Origin: Lichtheimia corymbifera B2541
Lineage: Eukaryota > Mucoromycota > Mucoromycetes > Mucorales > Lichtheimiaceae
Reading direction: 5' to 3'
Length of the DNA stretch: 64,000 bases
NCBI GenBank assembly: GCA_000697475.1
Contig: JNEU01000986.1
Location: forward strand, 62,001 to 126,000
The first letter of the stretch is position 1. Each line of letters begins with the position of its first letter. Positions 48,410 through 63,063 of the stretch are shown here, one piece after another. The notes below the pieces were generated by a model, which was not told where the DNA came from, did not search any database, and worked only from the letters and a program-made list of their open reading frames with translations. Position numbers and translations under genes: made by a program.

Positions 48410-48640
48410 CTATAATGGTTCAAAGGGTGATGCTAATTGAGATTCTCTGATCGTCCTGTATGTATCTGCTGCTTTCATGCAAAAGGTTGTATATACGCCG
48501 AGTAGAGTGATCACAGCAATAAACTGCCAGGGAACAATTCCTCTGGATGATGATGGAACCCAATTTGTATCTTGTGGTCTAGGGGTAACATAATTAGCAG
48601 TTGCTAGGACGCCACCTCCTCCTACTATGCATCCCTTGCG
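48410..48640 (-). pseudogene. C-terminal fragment of an MFS transporter paralogue
   Basis: An open frame reads GCIVGGGGVLATANYV, then RPQDTNWVPSSSRGIVPWQF, then IAVITLLGVYTTF, and ends SPFEPL. It aligns with the last two exons of the transporter at 49773-51892 (CIVALGLALAAGPATAGVIW, SQNIDWIAAPLRGILPWQFI). The rest of an MFS protein is missing: the 200 bp upstream encode no membrane helices. The fragment itself has no stop, so the loss is recent or the exon is still used in some other transcript. Confidence 0.6.
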
Positions 48641-49772
48641 TGGATCAAGTTGTGTCTGCTAACAGATGCCATGATGTAGAAGTAAATCCACTCAATATGA
48701 TTTTGTGATAATATCATCCCCTTGTTGTTGATAAAACGTCAACACTCTTCCTCACCATCCCTTCACCTTAGCATATCGCAATCGCGAATCAACAACCCAA
48801 CTTTATATCAATAATGAGGATAAACAATGAGCTAATATCTTGTTATGCCGGTGATGCTAGTTCTTATTTGTGGATTGAAGCTTGACACGACATGGTGGAT
48901 ACTCCTTGCACTCGCCATAGAATCTGTGCATCGTCGTAACTTTTGGCGGTCGTCCCTTCGAGTTTGATCTTGTGGTGATCGGAGAAAGAAAAAGACAGGG
49001 CGTCGTCCATGCAATCGATCGACGATCCGCTGCTGCTACTTTCGGTATTGCGTAGATGATGCTTATGATCGACAAAATCTGTGGCCATGGTTGTATCAAT
49101 AATGAATATCGCCAGATGTTGTGTACTGCGTGTGGTCCGCATTACGCAAACGAAAGGGGAGTTGGTGCTGGTATGTTGAAAGAGCCTGGGATACGCAATG
49201 TGCCAATAAAAAAAGTGTGTCCCGCGATCAGAATGGCCCATCCACAACATGGAAACCGAACGCTCCGTTAGATCATCCACTGTTGTAATGATGCTGATCA
49301 CAATGTTGTAGCTGCTGCTTGTTGGTGTTGTTGTCCTCCTCATACACGTCCTTCTCTCAAGTCATTGGGTAGTTGAACGACCATCAATATCGGAAAAATG
49401 CAACTACCGTGCCGTTAACGGGATATGTTGTCTTGGCGTGAAAAGAGCCGTTAAAGAGTTGATGGTGACGATGGCGCTGATCGGTCCCTGATGGGCAGCA
49501 CGTTCAGTTGCAAGGTTAACTCTATGCTTGTTTCCTAGCCTACCTCGTTCTTTTACGCTCCAAGTCTCGCTTTCCTACTTGCAGTTTCCATGGCGATAGA
49601 TTCAATGCGGAATGTCACTTGCTCATTGGAGTGAAAAGTACAAAGAAAGAAAATGGAAAGAAAGCTGAACCCTCACGCACGATCCTTAATGCGAAATTCA
49701 GACAGCGACCAATCTTCAACCCTCCACATCACATTTCCATGAACTATGCTTATCAAACCATAACGTTGTAAA
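48641..49772. other. gap with an unassigned serine/acid-rich open frame
   Basis: A minus-strand frame from about 49090 to 48864 encodes MATDFVDHKHHLRNTESSSS and a polar continuation. It looks like a soluble N-terminal tail of a transporter but joins nothing. It may belong with the MFS fragment at 48410-48640 if the middle was deleted. Otherwise I see nothing. Confidence 0.35.
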
Positions 49773-51892
49773 TTAGCAGCACTCTATGAAAGGCTCTATA
49801 GACGTTGATTCTGCAGCTGTATCAATGGGTCTGGGAACTTCATAATCGCGCGAATTCATGAGATAACTTATAGAGAGGGGGATCACAACAATGAGAGCTA
49901 TAAACTGCCATGGAAGGATACCTCTTAAAGGCGCTGCAATCCAATCGATATTTTGCGATCTAATGCAAATGGATGAGTGATGATATTAATAAAGGGACGG
50001 GAGTTATTACATTGACCATATAACGCCTGCTGTTGCTGGTCCTGCAGCCAACGCCAATCCAAGAGCAACTATGCACGCGTGCAACAACAACGAATGCAAA
50101 TGAGTACTACTAATACTATAATCCAGCGACGGCTCAAAGAGTTATGCACTTACAATTGGTACACCCGTTGATGGTACCTAACGTAGATGGTCGTGAAGAT
50201 GCTGTATTGTTAATCAATACCATACTAACAGTGCTGACCATATTATCGAGTGATGTGATGAGAGATATCAAGACAAGGGCTGAGATCCACACCCATAGCT
50301 TTTTGTTGTCCTTAATGCCGTTGCCAGCATCATTTGATCCCATATCGTAAATACAATGAATCATTCCTGCTATGCTAAAGCTGATAACAGTCCCAATAAG
50401 CAGCATGCGTAGCAGATGCAAGTTGCTAAACCGCTTGGTGAGTATGGGTAGAATAGTGAACTGGGCGACCACCTGCCACATGCCGGCGTAAAAAAAGGTT
50501 GATCCAATGTCAGATGATGAAAATCCGAGTCCACCTTGATGCACGTTCCAAGCTGTCCATATGGCAAATAGCGCTATATACGTACACATATAATGAGAAA
50601 AGTCATTCATATCATCGGCTGTACCTGATCCAATACATTACTTTGATAATACAAGCAGTAAAATCCATTGAAGCTTTTCATGTTGATACCAAGGAAAATC
50701 GAGCGTGTAAGCGACTCCCGTAATGATCTGAATATCCTCAATTCCTTTCTCTGCGTTTGCTCATCTTTCAAGGATGGCGATATCTGATTCTCAAACGTCT
50801 TGTACCCAACCTTCCTGCTTATCGCAGTATGATGTTGCTCATGAGACTGCATCGAAGAATATGTCTTCGACTTCATTCTATATGGTGGTGCAGTCTCTTC
50901 GAGCATGACAAATGCGCATGTAGCTGCCACCGTGGAGATACAGCTGGATGCAAAGCATGGCAGAATATAAGGGTACTTTACAAGAAAGTCTTTGAGCCAA
51001 CTGGTGGTGGACAACATCCCTGGGTATTGTTTCGCTGGGTCCATCAACAGTGCTTTGAAACCAAAAATGGTTATATACTATTAATTACGATGCCGCATTG
51101 CTCTGCTTCCGTAAACAGGCGTGTACATACATCCTATCAAAGGTCCTGCAGCGCACCCTAGACCAATTCCCAGTTCGAGAGCAGACATGGCAAGTGATCG
51201 TTGCGTATTTGTGTGATGGATTGTGATTTCTGATACAAAACACTTTAAAGCAGGCATACTACCATCCTATGCATGCAATTATATGCATGAATGAGACGTT
51301 GGAGCTGTACTCATTTGCATTGACTTACCGATAGCCCCATAAGGAGAGAACATGAAATGATCCACGTTATGGATTTTGACATGCCAATCATAAAAATACC
51401 CATAGCTGATCCTCCGATGCTCAAAAGTAGTACCGGCCGTCGGCCAATACGATCTGAGATCATTCCCCATGGCATACCTGGATTGAAAAAATAAATGTCG
51501 TTTAAGCCTGTTTATGCACAACTATGCAGTAAGTTGATGTGTACTTACTGGAAATGCAGATACCAATGTACGATGCTGCACGGATAAGCCCAACATAAAA
51601 ACCAACATTGCCCTTTGTGCTCGAGCTACTACTAAAATCTTGAACCATCTTGATGTATATGCCCAAAGGTTAATATACAGCCATTGTGATAAAAGGCTGG
51701 AATCAGAAAAGGCGACCACTTACAAACACGAGAAAGGGGAGCGAAACATTAGAGCTGATAGCACACTTTTACATGTAAGGTAATGAATGATCAGAATACG
51801 AGCGAACCATGTTGTACGCTTACTGTGGTCTGGCAGAAGAAGGCGAGCAAGATCTGCTTATATGGAAAGTCGGTGTCACGTCCGTGTACCAT
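49773..51892 (-). CDS. MFS transporter (ZIFL/drug-H+ antiporter type)
   Basis: A major facilitator with about twelve helices in ten or so short exons. The start used is MVHGRDTDFPYKQILLAFFC (51892); an in-frame ATG exists at 52039. Exons give CAISSNVSLPFLVFMVQDF, then NVGFYVGLIRAASYIGICIS, then motif A MPWGMISDRIGRRPVLLLSI. They continue with CFVSEITIHHTNTQRSLAMS, LELGIGLGCAAGPLIG, LLMDPAKQYP, LVKYPYILPCFASSCISTVA, a charged central loop, and the second half with LGFSSSDIGSTFFYAGMWQV and INNTASSRPSTLGTINGCTN. The last two exons are copied at 48410-48640. The MFS gene at 63064 belongs to the same subfamily. The substrate is unknown. It ends STSIEPFIECC. Confidence 0.82.
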
Positions 51893-53012
51893 GGTGGCCA
51901 GCGGTAGCCCTTTGTGAATACAGAAACCAAAATCAGGAAGAAAGACAAAAAGAGGCAAGCCATGCATGATTGAATAAAAAGGATTCATTATCATGCATGT
52001 CTGAATAGCGTCGTTCATATGATGTACATGTTGCTTCATGTATACATTGTTTACGGATCCAAATGCCGTGTCAAGTCAATATTAGGATGGAGTACATGTT
52101 GTGCTTTAGTATCCAAGTATCATATTATTAACAAGGCTCATGAGGGTATGGAGAACAGATGGTGAATGGGGTCGGAATTACAGTATATCCGAAAATGCCA
52201 GAATTTTTGGAAGCATGATCTGGTCCACGAGTACGACTGCCAATATGATGTCGGAAGCTGGGATTGGATTGTCGATCACTTCAATTATGTGAAAGGCGAA
52301 CAAATTGGGTGTTTGCCTTTACTTTACAAAGGTAATTGGTGGAAAGGGCACATATATAATAGTATCTGTCCATGTTTTATGCGGAGGAAAAAGCTCAATT
52401 GGGAAAATTCAACTACGCTAGTATGAGAAGGAGGAGGAGGAGGATGGGAGTGCGGCGGATAAATGAACACGGTTTACCGATTAGATCCTTTGTATCACTA
52501 GCTATGAAAAGGTTTATGTTTGTAATGCTTCCCAGTGTCTGATATTGGATATTGCAGTATGATAGGTGTCAAATGATGTTGATCACTATTATCATAGGAA
52601 TCACGGGACGTTGGTGGTTATCGTGTTTAAAGGTACCGAAAACTGGGTACAGCTGAGTCAATCGTGTCTATCCAGGAGTAAGGCTCGTGTCATTTATATC
52701 TCAAACAGGGTCCCCTTAGTTTTTTATAGCGATTGCATTGTACCATATGACGGCCCAATCCAAACAGAGTTTGGCATATATTATCGATAAGGTATTCTGT
52801 TGCGCACTGCCCTTGCTGTGAACTTTCTCTTTGTCATTGTAGTACAGCGTATGTTTGTGTGTATCACCAAATTGGTGGAAGGCTATTCTCTTTCTCTCTC
52901 TCTCTCGCTCTCTCTCTTTCTTTCTCTCTTTTTCTTTGTAACCTTTCCTCGCTACACTCCGAGTCTCTTTTTTTATTTTCCTTTCTTTTACAACTGTTAT
53001 TTCTAATCCGCC
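51893..53012. other. intergenic with pyrimidine tract before the poly-N protein gene
   Basis: About 1.1 kb between divergent genes. A (CT)n/T-rich tract at about 52887-52990 immediately precedes the start codon at 53013, typical of a strong fungal core promoter. An open frame at 52166-52426 is Trp-rich but matches nothing I know, so I do not call it. Confidence 0.55.
52887..52937 (+). promoter_or_regulatory. CT-rich promoter tract
   Basis: Nearly uninterrupted CTCTCTCT/TTTC sequence ending about 75 bp before the ATG at 53013. CT-rich blocks next to the transcription start are a known feature of filamentous-fungal promoters. Confidence 0.5.
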
Positions 53013-54599
53013 ATGCCACACAGAGGAGCATTTGAACCCAAGGATGCCCGAGTGACCAACATGTACGAGGACGAAGACGACGATGACGAGTTGGACGATT
53101 GGAGTTTTACCAGTTCATCGGATGTGACGCCTCGTCCACGCCGCAAGTTGATGACAGGAACGCAAGCATTAGCCGAGTTTCTGATTACGACTAGTCCTGA
53201 AGAGTTCCAAAAGACGAACCCACCCAAACGCAGTTCCAACCTCTTCTTCCGCCGTCGTAAAAACAAGCATGCACGACAACCATCCACACCGAGTACAACG
53301 GCTTCATCGATACGATCTTTTGCACCTAACACAGTACAGCGTATGAATCATATTGAAATCGTTGCCAATGATGGGCCACCTTCTACGTCTTTGGCTCGTA
53401 TCGCGAGTAGAACAAAGAATGGATCATCGATTTCACGCGCACCTGTTCCACGTAAAGGCATCAATACATCATCACCATCATCCAATGCAGCAGCAGCAGC
53501 AGCTATTACACCCAATGATCCAGGTCCTATTCTACCTTCCAATCGCAGTATCAAGCATCGAGAATCCAGCATTTACAGTGAATCCATTCGCCATTCCAAA
53601 AGTACCACTACCATGTCTGTTCCAGCAGCCAATAACAGCAACAACAATAGCAACAACAATGGCACCGTGAATAGCAATAATTACCCTTCAATTCGCGGCA
53701 GGCCGCTGATGCGTCATGATACTGGAACGACTGTATCCTTTGGAAGAAGAATGAGTGAGCATACCTTTGGTGGCACCATGTCAAATCCTGACAATTCAAG
53801 GAATATTGTGTCAGCAGCAGCAGCCGTTGCAGGACCCCCACCCCCACCCATTCATCCCAGCATGCAACAACAACAACAACAATACCGACAAGAACGTGAT
53901 AAGAAAGCGACTGAAGCATTGGTGACACATATGGCTTCGCAGGAAATAGAGGTGATGGAAAAGGCATTAATCCAACGATTGGAACGATTTCAATTGGCCA
54001 AGATGGATAAACCAAGTGATACTGTTGCTGCTGGCTTGGCAACGGAGCATATCAAGGCATTACAAGCTTCGCTGGACGACCAGGCTGAAACAGACAACCT
54101 ATTCAATCAACATCATCATCCTTCACCAAAACGCCCAGTGCGACATGTTCAAGTACAAACAATGTCATCCTCATTCTCAGATGAATCGATCTCCAAATCA
54201 CCCAACAACAACAATAGCATGACAGCTGCTGAGGATACCACCCATACCATCATTCATCACAACAACAACAATAACGCATCGAGACCTACGTCAGCCACAT
54301 CAGAAAATGAAGCATCGTTGGTCGAACAACTTCAACAACAATTAGCACATGAACGACAACAACGAAGACAGCTGCAGGCGGCGTTGGATGAGACATGCGA
54401 TCATTTTGAAACATTGAGCGGATTGGCATACAAGAAACTACGTGAGCTTTGGGAAGAAAAGAATCATTGGGAGAATGCATGCATTGAATTACGAGAAAGG
54501 CTGTTCAGTACCAGTATGCTGGATCAATCTCATGTACAACCACCCATGGATGATGCTCTCTCTGGATTCCCTGATAGTACGTATGATATAGATAAATAG
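53013..54599 (+). CDS. uncharacterised low-complexity protein with C-terminal coiled coil
   Basis: A single-exon gene of 528 residues starting MPHRGAFEPKDARVTNMYED. The N-terminus is acidic (DEDDDDELDDW) and followed by a conserved-looking block LMTGTQALAEFLITTSPEEF with a basic patch (LFFRRRKNKHARQ). The middle is disordered, with runs of Ala, Asn, Pro and Gln (NNSNNNSNNNG, PPPPPIHPSMQQQQQQ). From about residue 300 two helical regions appear: EALVTHMASQEIEVMEKALI with QRLERFQLAKM, and a stronger coiled coil LVEQLQQQLAHERQQRRQLQ to YKKLRELWEEKNHWENACIE. Scaffold or adaptor function at the cell cortex is a guess. No known family is recognised. Confidence 0.8.
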   Translation: MPHRGAFEPKDARVTNMYEDEDDDDELDDWSFTSSSDVTPRPRRKLMTGTQALAEFLITTSPEEFQKTNPPKRSSNLFFRRRKNKHARQPSTPSTTASSIRSFAPNTVQRMNHIEIVANDGPPSTSLARIASRTKNGSSISRAPVPRKGINTSSPSSNAAAAAAITPNDPGPILPSNRSIKHRESSIYSESIRHSKSTTTMSVPAANNSNNNSNNNGTVNSNNYPSIRGRPLMRHDTGTTVSFGRRMSEHTFGGTMSNPDNSRNIVSAAAAVAGPPPPPIHPSMQQQQQQYRQERDKKATEALVTHMASQEIEVMEKALIQRLERFQLAKMDKPSDTVAAGLATEHIKALQASLDDQAETDNLFNQHHHPSPKRPVRHVQVQTMSSSFSDESISKSPNNNNSMTAAEDTTHTIIHHNNNNNASRPTSATSENEASLVEQLQQQLAHERQQRRQLQAALDETCDHFETLSGLAYKKLRELWEEKNHWENACIELRERLFSTSMLDQSHVQPPMDDALSGFPDSTYDIDK

Positions 54600-54771
54600 T
54601 AATAAAAGCTACCACCACTTTCATATTATGATATCATATTTTCTTTGTTATCCATATTCAGGGAGGAGATGAAGGACTGATTGGATATGTAGAATAGGAG
54701 CAAGTGGGTGGCACTCATCAAGGATGATGATGGTCTCTCCTTTGCCACCACCACTCTCCCACATATAAGGA

Positions 54772-54799
54772 GATGATGATGATGATGATGATGATGATT
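54772..54799 (+). repeat. (GAT)n microsatellite
   Basis: About nine GAT units between convergent genes. No coding role. Confidence 0.9.
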
Positions 54800-54918
54800 A
54801 AAACACCTTTTTGTATTGCAAACTTGTATATGTGTAATATGTGTGAATGTGGATTATAGAAAAAAAGTGGATTGGTGCAGTATTATGTTCTATCTACAGA
54901 ATGCTCGATAACATGTCA

Positions 54919-58317
<3,399 letters not shown>

Positions 58318-58732
58318 AGTGGGTGAGAAAAATGGAAGAGAGAGAGACGAACAAGGATTTCTCCAGAAAGAAATAGTTAGAGCAACTAACAAAGGGGGTT
58401 GTTTGGGGGGACCAAATGTGGATGTGTGAGTGTGTGGATATGGATGAGAATTGCCCCGGACAAAGAAAGGATGTGAAGGGGTTGGTTTTCTTCATGCGAG
58501 GGCGGAGGAGGAACGGGAGAACGATATATTATACACTCACAATGTTGAACCACTTGTCATGCAGCAAAAGCCTCATAGGAGTTAACCATTGCATCCTTCC
58601 TTGTTTCCCCTTGAATGAAACCTCTCTCTCTACTACTACTACAAGCACTCTTTTTTCCTCCATATATCCAATCTCCTCTTAAGAAAAGTGGCGTCTTGCA
58701 TAAAAACTAGTTTATTCCATGTGGTATCTAAT

Positions 58733-60312
58733 TCATTTTGCTATAGCTTTTCGGCCACTTTTTCCTTGGGCTTCAATCCATCGTAATGAGTGCAGATATT
58801 GAACACGTTGAACCAATTGCTGAGTCAATTGAGATGATGGTGTTTCTTCCTTTTCCAACCATTTGCGAAGTTGAAGGATATCCTCAATGTCCGATACATG
58901 CCACCATTGTCTTTCTTTTGTTGTTGTTTTTGCTGGTCCAGGTCCAATGGCCACCACGCTATATGCCCAAAAAGGTTCACTGTTCCGTGAATCAGCTCCA
59001 CATCCACCATGCGCCGTAATCAAATCATTAAAGATCCAATATACGTTGCCTCTGGTATCATATCCTGCTGGTTCCAATCGTTTGGTGCTTCTGTGTGATG
59101 CAATTGTCAATTCGAGATATCTCTTCTCCAATGCAAGTCGATTCTCATATATCTTTGAATCCTCTGAATTGTCACATCGTCGTCGCTCCACTCTTAATGC
59201 TGCTTCCACTGTTTTGTGTTCTTTGTTGTTTCCATCTGCCATCACCCATTGACGTCGTAGTTGTGAATGAAAGAGCAAGATATCACACATCATTTGTATC
59301 ATATAAATGTGGTCAGTGGCTTTGAGCTTGGATGCATTCTTGAGTGCTTGTGAGAGATGATCATTGAATCCAGCAGCCAGCAATACAAATCCGAGATCTT
59401 CCCAATGACTTGCTGTCAATCCATCCCGCTCAAGTTCTTCCACAAATGTAATACGTGCAACATCGGCTGTCATGTATTTGTTGTCGGTCAATCCACGCTC
59501 CTCCATCCATTCACGCATCACTTGAGTGCCAATAGCTTGCATCGTACGTGCACCCTTAAAGTAGATATCTTGTGTTGCCAATGCCGGGGAAACAGGTGTT
59601 TCAATATAGCCTTGTTCCATACTCTGCAATAATTCAAGGGCAATGTTGATGCTCAATCGTTTGATACGCCAGTTGCCTTGAACATTTTGCATGCTCGTGA
59701 TAACACGTGAGTCGATATTGAAATGCTCTCCAAATCGGAATACAAATTCACGTATTTGCAATCGTGCCCATATCTCTTCTTCTGCAAACTGAAGCGGAAT
59801 CCGAGTAAACGTGGGTGGCTCGATAGGATCGGATTTGGTGAATGCAAAAGGACGACTGCTATTCAACGCAACAAGTTAGAGATAATACTAGGCCATGATG
59901 ATTATATATATATATATATATACCTGGTCTTTAGCTGAGCATTACTGTTGCCAGTGTTTTTCTTTCATATCAGGATCAGTATGCTTGAAAGTAGCTCATG
60001 ATTGTGTAACCATTTACCTTTGCTTTGTTCAAAGACAAGGACTAGCAAAAAAATGAATATGATGTATATATAAATATCCATGTTGATGTACCTTTTTAGG
60101 TGTTGTAGAGGAGGAGGATTGGTTTTCTTTGTCTATGCGTGGCTTCTTGCTTGCAGGAGGTTCGACCAGTGATTCCTTGTTTCTGGCCTTGCCCTTGTTG
60201 AGTGGGGTGAAGGAAAGTCTAATAACGATAAAACAGTGTCAATGAGCGTATTGAGAAGTATGTATCCAGGACATTACGTCGTCTGAAAGTATTTTTTGGT
60301 TGAAGTGGCCAT
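58733..60312 (-). CDS. DDT/WHIM-like chromatin-remodelling accessory protein
   Basis: Exon 1 starts MATSTKKYFQTT (60312). Exon 2 has a basic tail with a KENQ degron-like motif (SFTPLNKGKARNKESLVEPP, KKPRIDKENQ). A short exon NTGNSNAQLKT and then the main exon follow. The main exon contains a DDT-like segment (FAEEEIWARLQIREFVFRFG, GNWRIKRLSINIALELLQSM) and downstream a WHIM/WSD-type segment (RLEPAGYDTRGNVYWIFND), as in ISWI accessory subunits (Itc1, Ioc3, RSF1). The end is GKSGRKAIAK. There is no PHD or bromodomain, so the protein is small (about 440 residues). An (AT)n run lies in the third intron. Nuclear location and nucleosome-remodelling role are inferred from the domains. It is divergent from the alpha-galactosidase gene. 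Confidence 0.75.
59902..59922 (+). repeat. (TA)n microsatellite in an intron
   Basis: About ten TA units inside the third intron of the DDT-domain gene, next to its splice donor. Confidence 0.85.
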
Positions 60313-60467
60313 GTCAATGAACAATGGGGAGAAGAAAGAGAAACAACGCGAGAACGCGCTGAGAGGAGAGAGAAAAATGAAAGTGCCTTTTTTGGGAATG
60401 GCGCGAACCCAACGTGTAGTGTGCTTGTGCGTGTGGTTGGTAGGTGGTTGTTCTAGATTAGCACATC
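60313..60467. promoter_or_regulatory. shared promoter of the DDT-domain and alpha-galactosidase genes
   Basis: Only 155 bp separate the divergent start codons. It contains GA-rich sequence (about 60325-60380) and a T run. The two genes have unrelated functions. Confidence 0.5.
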
Positions 60468-62745
60468 ATGCGTGGTGGCTATTACTGTGGGTTGAGAACC
60501 CCTGTTGCATGGTTGCCTCTCTTTCTCTTGTTCTTAACCCCTTTCTCCTTTGCTATGACCATCCAAGATCCCTTCCACACCTTGCATGAAAACACACCAG
60601 CCATTGTAGCTTCTTTTATTCACAAAGGCACCACCAACATCTTCGATTCCACATTATCATCATCATCACCGCACATCACTATCGATAGGCGTATCATTGA
60701 TCATCATGACAATAACAACCGTTTTGACTTGGAACTCAAACTGACTGCACATGAAGAGCCCATTGAACTTGAACAACTGGAATTCGTCTTCCACATGGAC
60801 ATTGAGAACACAATCATGATGGCCGATGGCTTTCAGTGTTGGACACACTCACGAGAACTGGACAAGCTTGGTAGCATATCACCTATCTCAAGGACAGTGG
60901 CATGGTGGACCCAATTTGACCTTCAAGGGTGAGTTGGCAGATACGCATACACACATACACACACATCGTTGACATTGTGATATTAGAGACTACAACTTTT
61001 ACGAGTATTCAGGTCAAGTGGGTGTCATCCATTCCAACAGTTACACATACTTTCGCAATGCCAACACGACCGTGTTTGTGGGCTCATTATCTGAATCCAG
61101 TGGATACACCTACTTTAAAGCCGACATCCCACACAATCAATTCACCATCTACAAGGACATCCAAGGCAAACGATTGGCAGCCGGTGAATCCCTAGAGTTA
61201 CGATATCTGGTGACCCAGCATACCGATTTGGATGTCATGTGGCAACAATACGCCCAGTATTACTATGGCAATAACGCTTTACAGCAGCAACAACAGCGCC
61301 ATTTGACAGGCTGGTCATCATGGTACAATTACTATGAACGAGTGACAGAAGCAGATGTCGTTCGAGTACTGGAGGCATTCAAGAGCTATGACTACAAGAT
61401 TGATGTATTGCAAATTGATGATGGATATCAGCAAGCGATTGGTGATTGGTTGGATGTGGATACCACAAAGTTTCCAAGAGGAATGCACTTTTTGGCTCGA
61501 GAGATCTCAGAGGCAGGATACATTCCAGGATTATGGTTAGCACCGTATGCTGTGGGATTCAAGAGCAGACTTGCCAAGGAACATCCAGATTGGCTATTAC
61601 GTGATGACAAGGGCAAGGTCGTAGTAGCAGGTCCCAATTGGGGTGGATTCTATGCATTGGATATCTATAATCAAGAAGCACGAGCGTATCTTCAAGAGGT
61701 GTTTGACCAAGTATTGCATGATTGGGGCTATCGACTCCTCAAGCTCGATTTTATCTTTGCAGCAGCCATGATACCGCGATTGGGCAAGACACGAGGCGAG
61801 ATTGTTTGGGATGCTGTCACTTTGCTCAATGAATTGACGCAAGGTCGTGCTTTATTATTGGGCTCTGGTGTACCTCTCGCTGCTACATGGGGCCGATTGG
61901 ATTATTGCCGTATCAGCAGTGATGCTTCTCCATTTTGGGATCATTCAGTCTTACGTCTGGCACATGTACGTGAACGTGTGGCCACGCATAACGCTCTCAT
62001 GTCAACACTCCATCGATGGCCTATGAAGCATGTCTTTGGCACTGATCCTGACGTATTGTTTTTGCGATCCAACGATAACAAATTGACACCTGATGAGCGC
62101 TTCACCACTTGCACTGTCAACATGATCATCGGTCAGCTTACGCTGATGTCAGATGATATTACAAAGTACAACGACATCGAACATCAGCTCTATGCATCCA
62201 CCTTCCCCAAAGTCCGTGCATCGATCCAACAAATGATACCCATAGGCCCAGACGTATTCCGCCTTGATTACACATGCAACAATCGTCGATATATTTCGCT
62301 GGTCAACTTGTCACCTGTGTTGTTCAAAACGAAGCTACCTTTGGATGAAACAGTCGCTTATTACTTTTTTGAACAAAAGAATCCATTGGTGGATCAGCAA
62401 GGCCTCGATACTAAGGTGGCGTGGTACAAACCTGAGCATGGAGATGAAATCCTCTTACGACCCCATGAAACGAGATCATTCATGTATATCACCGATCGCT
62501 TTGCTGGATCGACAGGGCATCTTGTGCCTGGATGGGATATCGAAACCTGGGATCAGGAACAACAAGGTCAAACAATCCACATCACATTACGTAAAAACAT
62601 CAAGGCCTCAGCCTTCAACATCTGGTTTACAGTGGATGATGGTGTCGCTCCTACAGTATTTGTGGATGGCACAGAGACCAAAGTAACAGTGATGCCGCAG
62701 GACAAGAGTGGGATCCATTTGGCAAAATGCTCCATTCAACAATAG
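60468..62745 (+). CDS. GH36 family alpha-galactosidase-like glycoside hydrolase
   Basis: This enzyme is predicted to remove alpha-linked galactose from oligosaccharides such as raffinose. Exons are 60468-60928 and 60987-62745. The N-terminus MRGGYYCGLRTPVAWLPLFL then FLLFLTPFSFA reads as a signal peptide; a later ATG (60557) would lose it. GH36 landmarks are the beta-sandwich domain (ADGFQCWTHSRELDK), GWSSWYNYYERVTEADVVRV, VLQIDDGYQQAIGDW, GYIPGLWLAPYAV and the nucleophile Asp in LLKLDFIFAAA. The acid/base Asp lies in CRISSDASPFWDHS, and RWPMKHVFGTDPDV follows. The C-terminal domain ends AKCSIQQ. There are about 730 residues. Transferase (raffinose synthase-type) activity is an alternative within the same clan. 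Fungal GH36 proteins may be secreted or intracellular; the leader favours secretion. Confidence 0.87.
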
Positions 62746-63063
62746 GAAGATGCTTAGTTATACATGTTTACTACCCTCATTTTGAAACGCTTTACGCAAT
62801 AAATATTCCCCTTGTTTTAGAAACATTTCATCGTCTCATCGTTTGTGTGCACTGCTCTAGTTGCATCTTTATTTGCCAAAGGTAGTCATCAACATTCTCC
62901 TCCTCCAGAGCTTAAAGTATACGCTATTGGCATTATGAGCAAAGACCTATGTAGTACATGAGCATAAAACTTTTAGAGAGGCTCGATTTATGAACATCGA
63001 ATACGCCTAGTTTGACTTTTGTTGCTTTTCCTTCACACGACGTTTCTTCTGCTAGTCGTCTCC
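62746..63063. other. intergenic
   Basis: About 320 bp between the alpha-galactosidase stop and the next gene in the same orientation. AATAAA-like sequence near 62800 fits a polyadenylation signal. Nothing else seen. Confidence 0.5.

Noticed and set aside
48575..48587. TGGTCTAGGGGTA, similar to a tRNA A box
   Set aside because: No B box, acceptor stem or cloverleaf follows, and it is antisense to the MFS C-terminal fragment.
49056..49271. Plus-strand 71-codon open frame
   Set aside because: Opposite another unsupported frame, no domain or splice context.
52166..52426. Trp-rich 86-codon open frame upstream of the poly-N protein
   Set aside because: Isolated, no recognisable motif, no supporting neighbouring exons.
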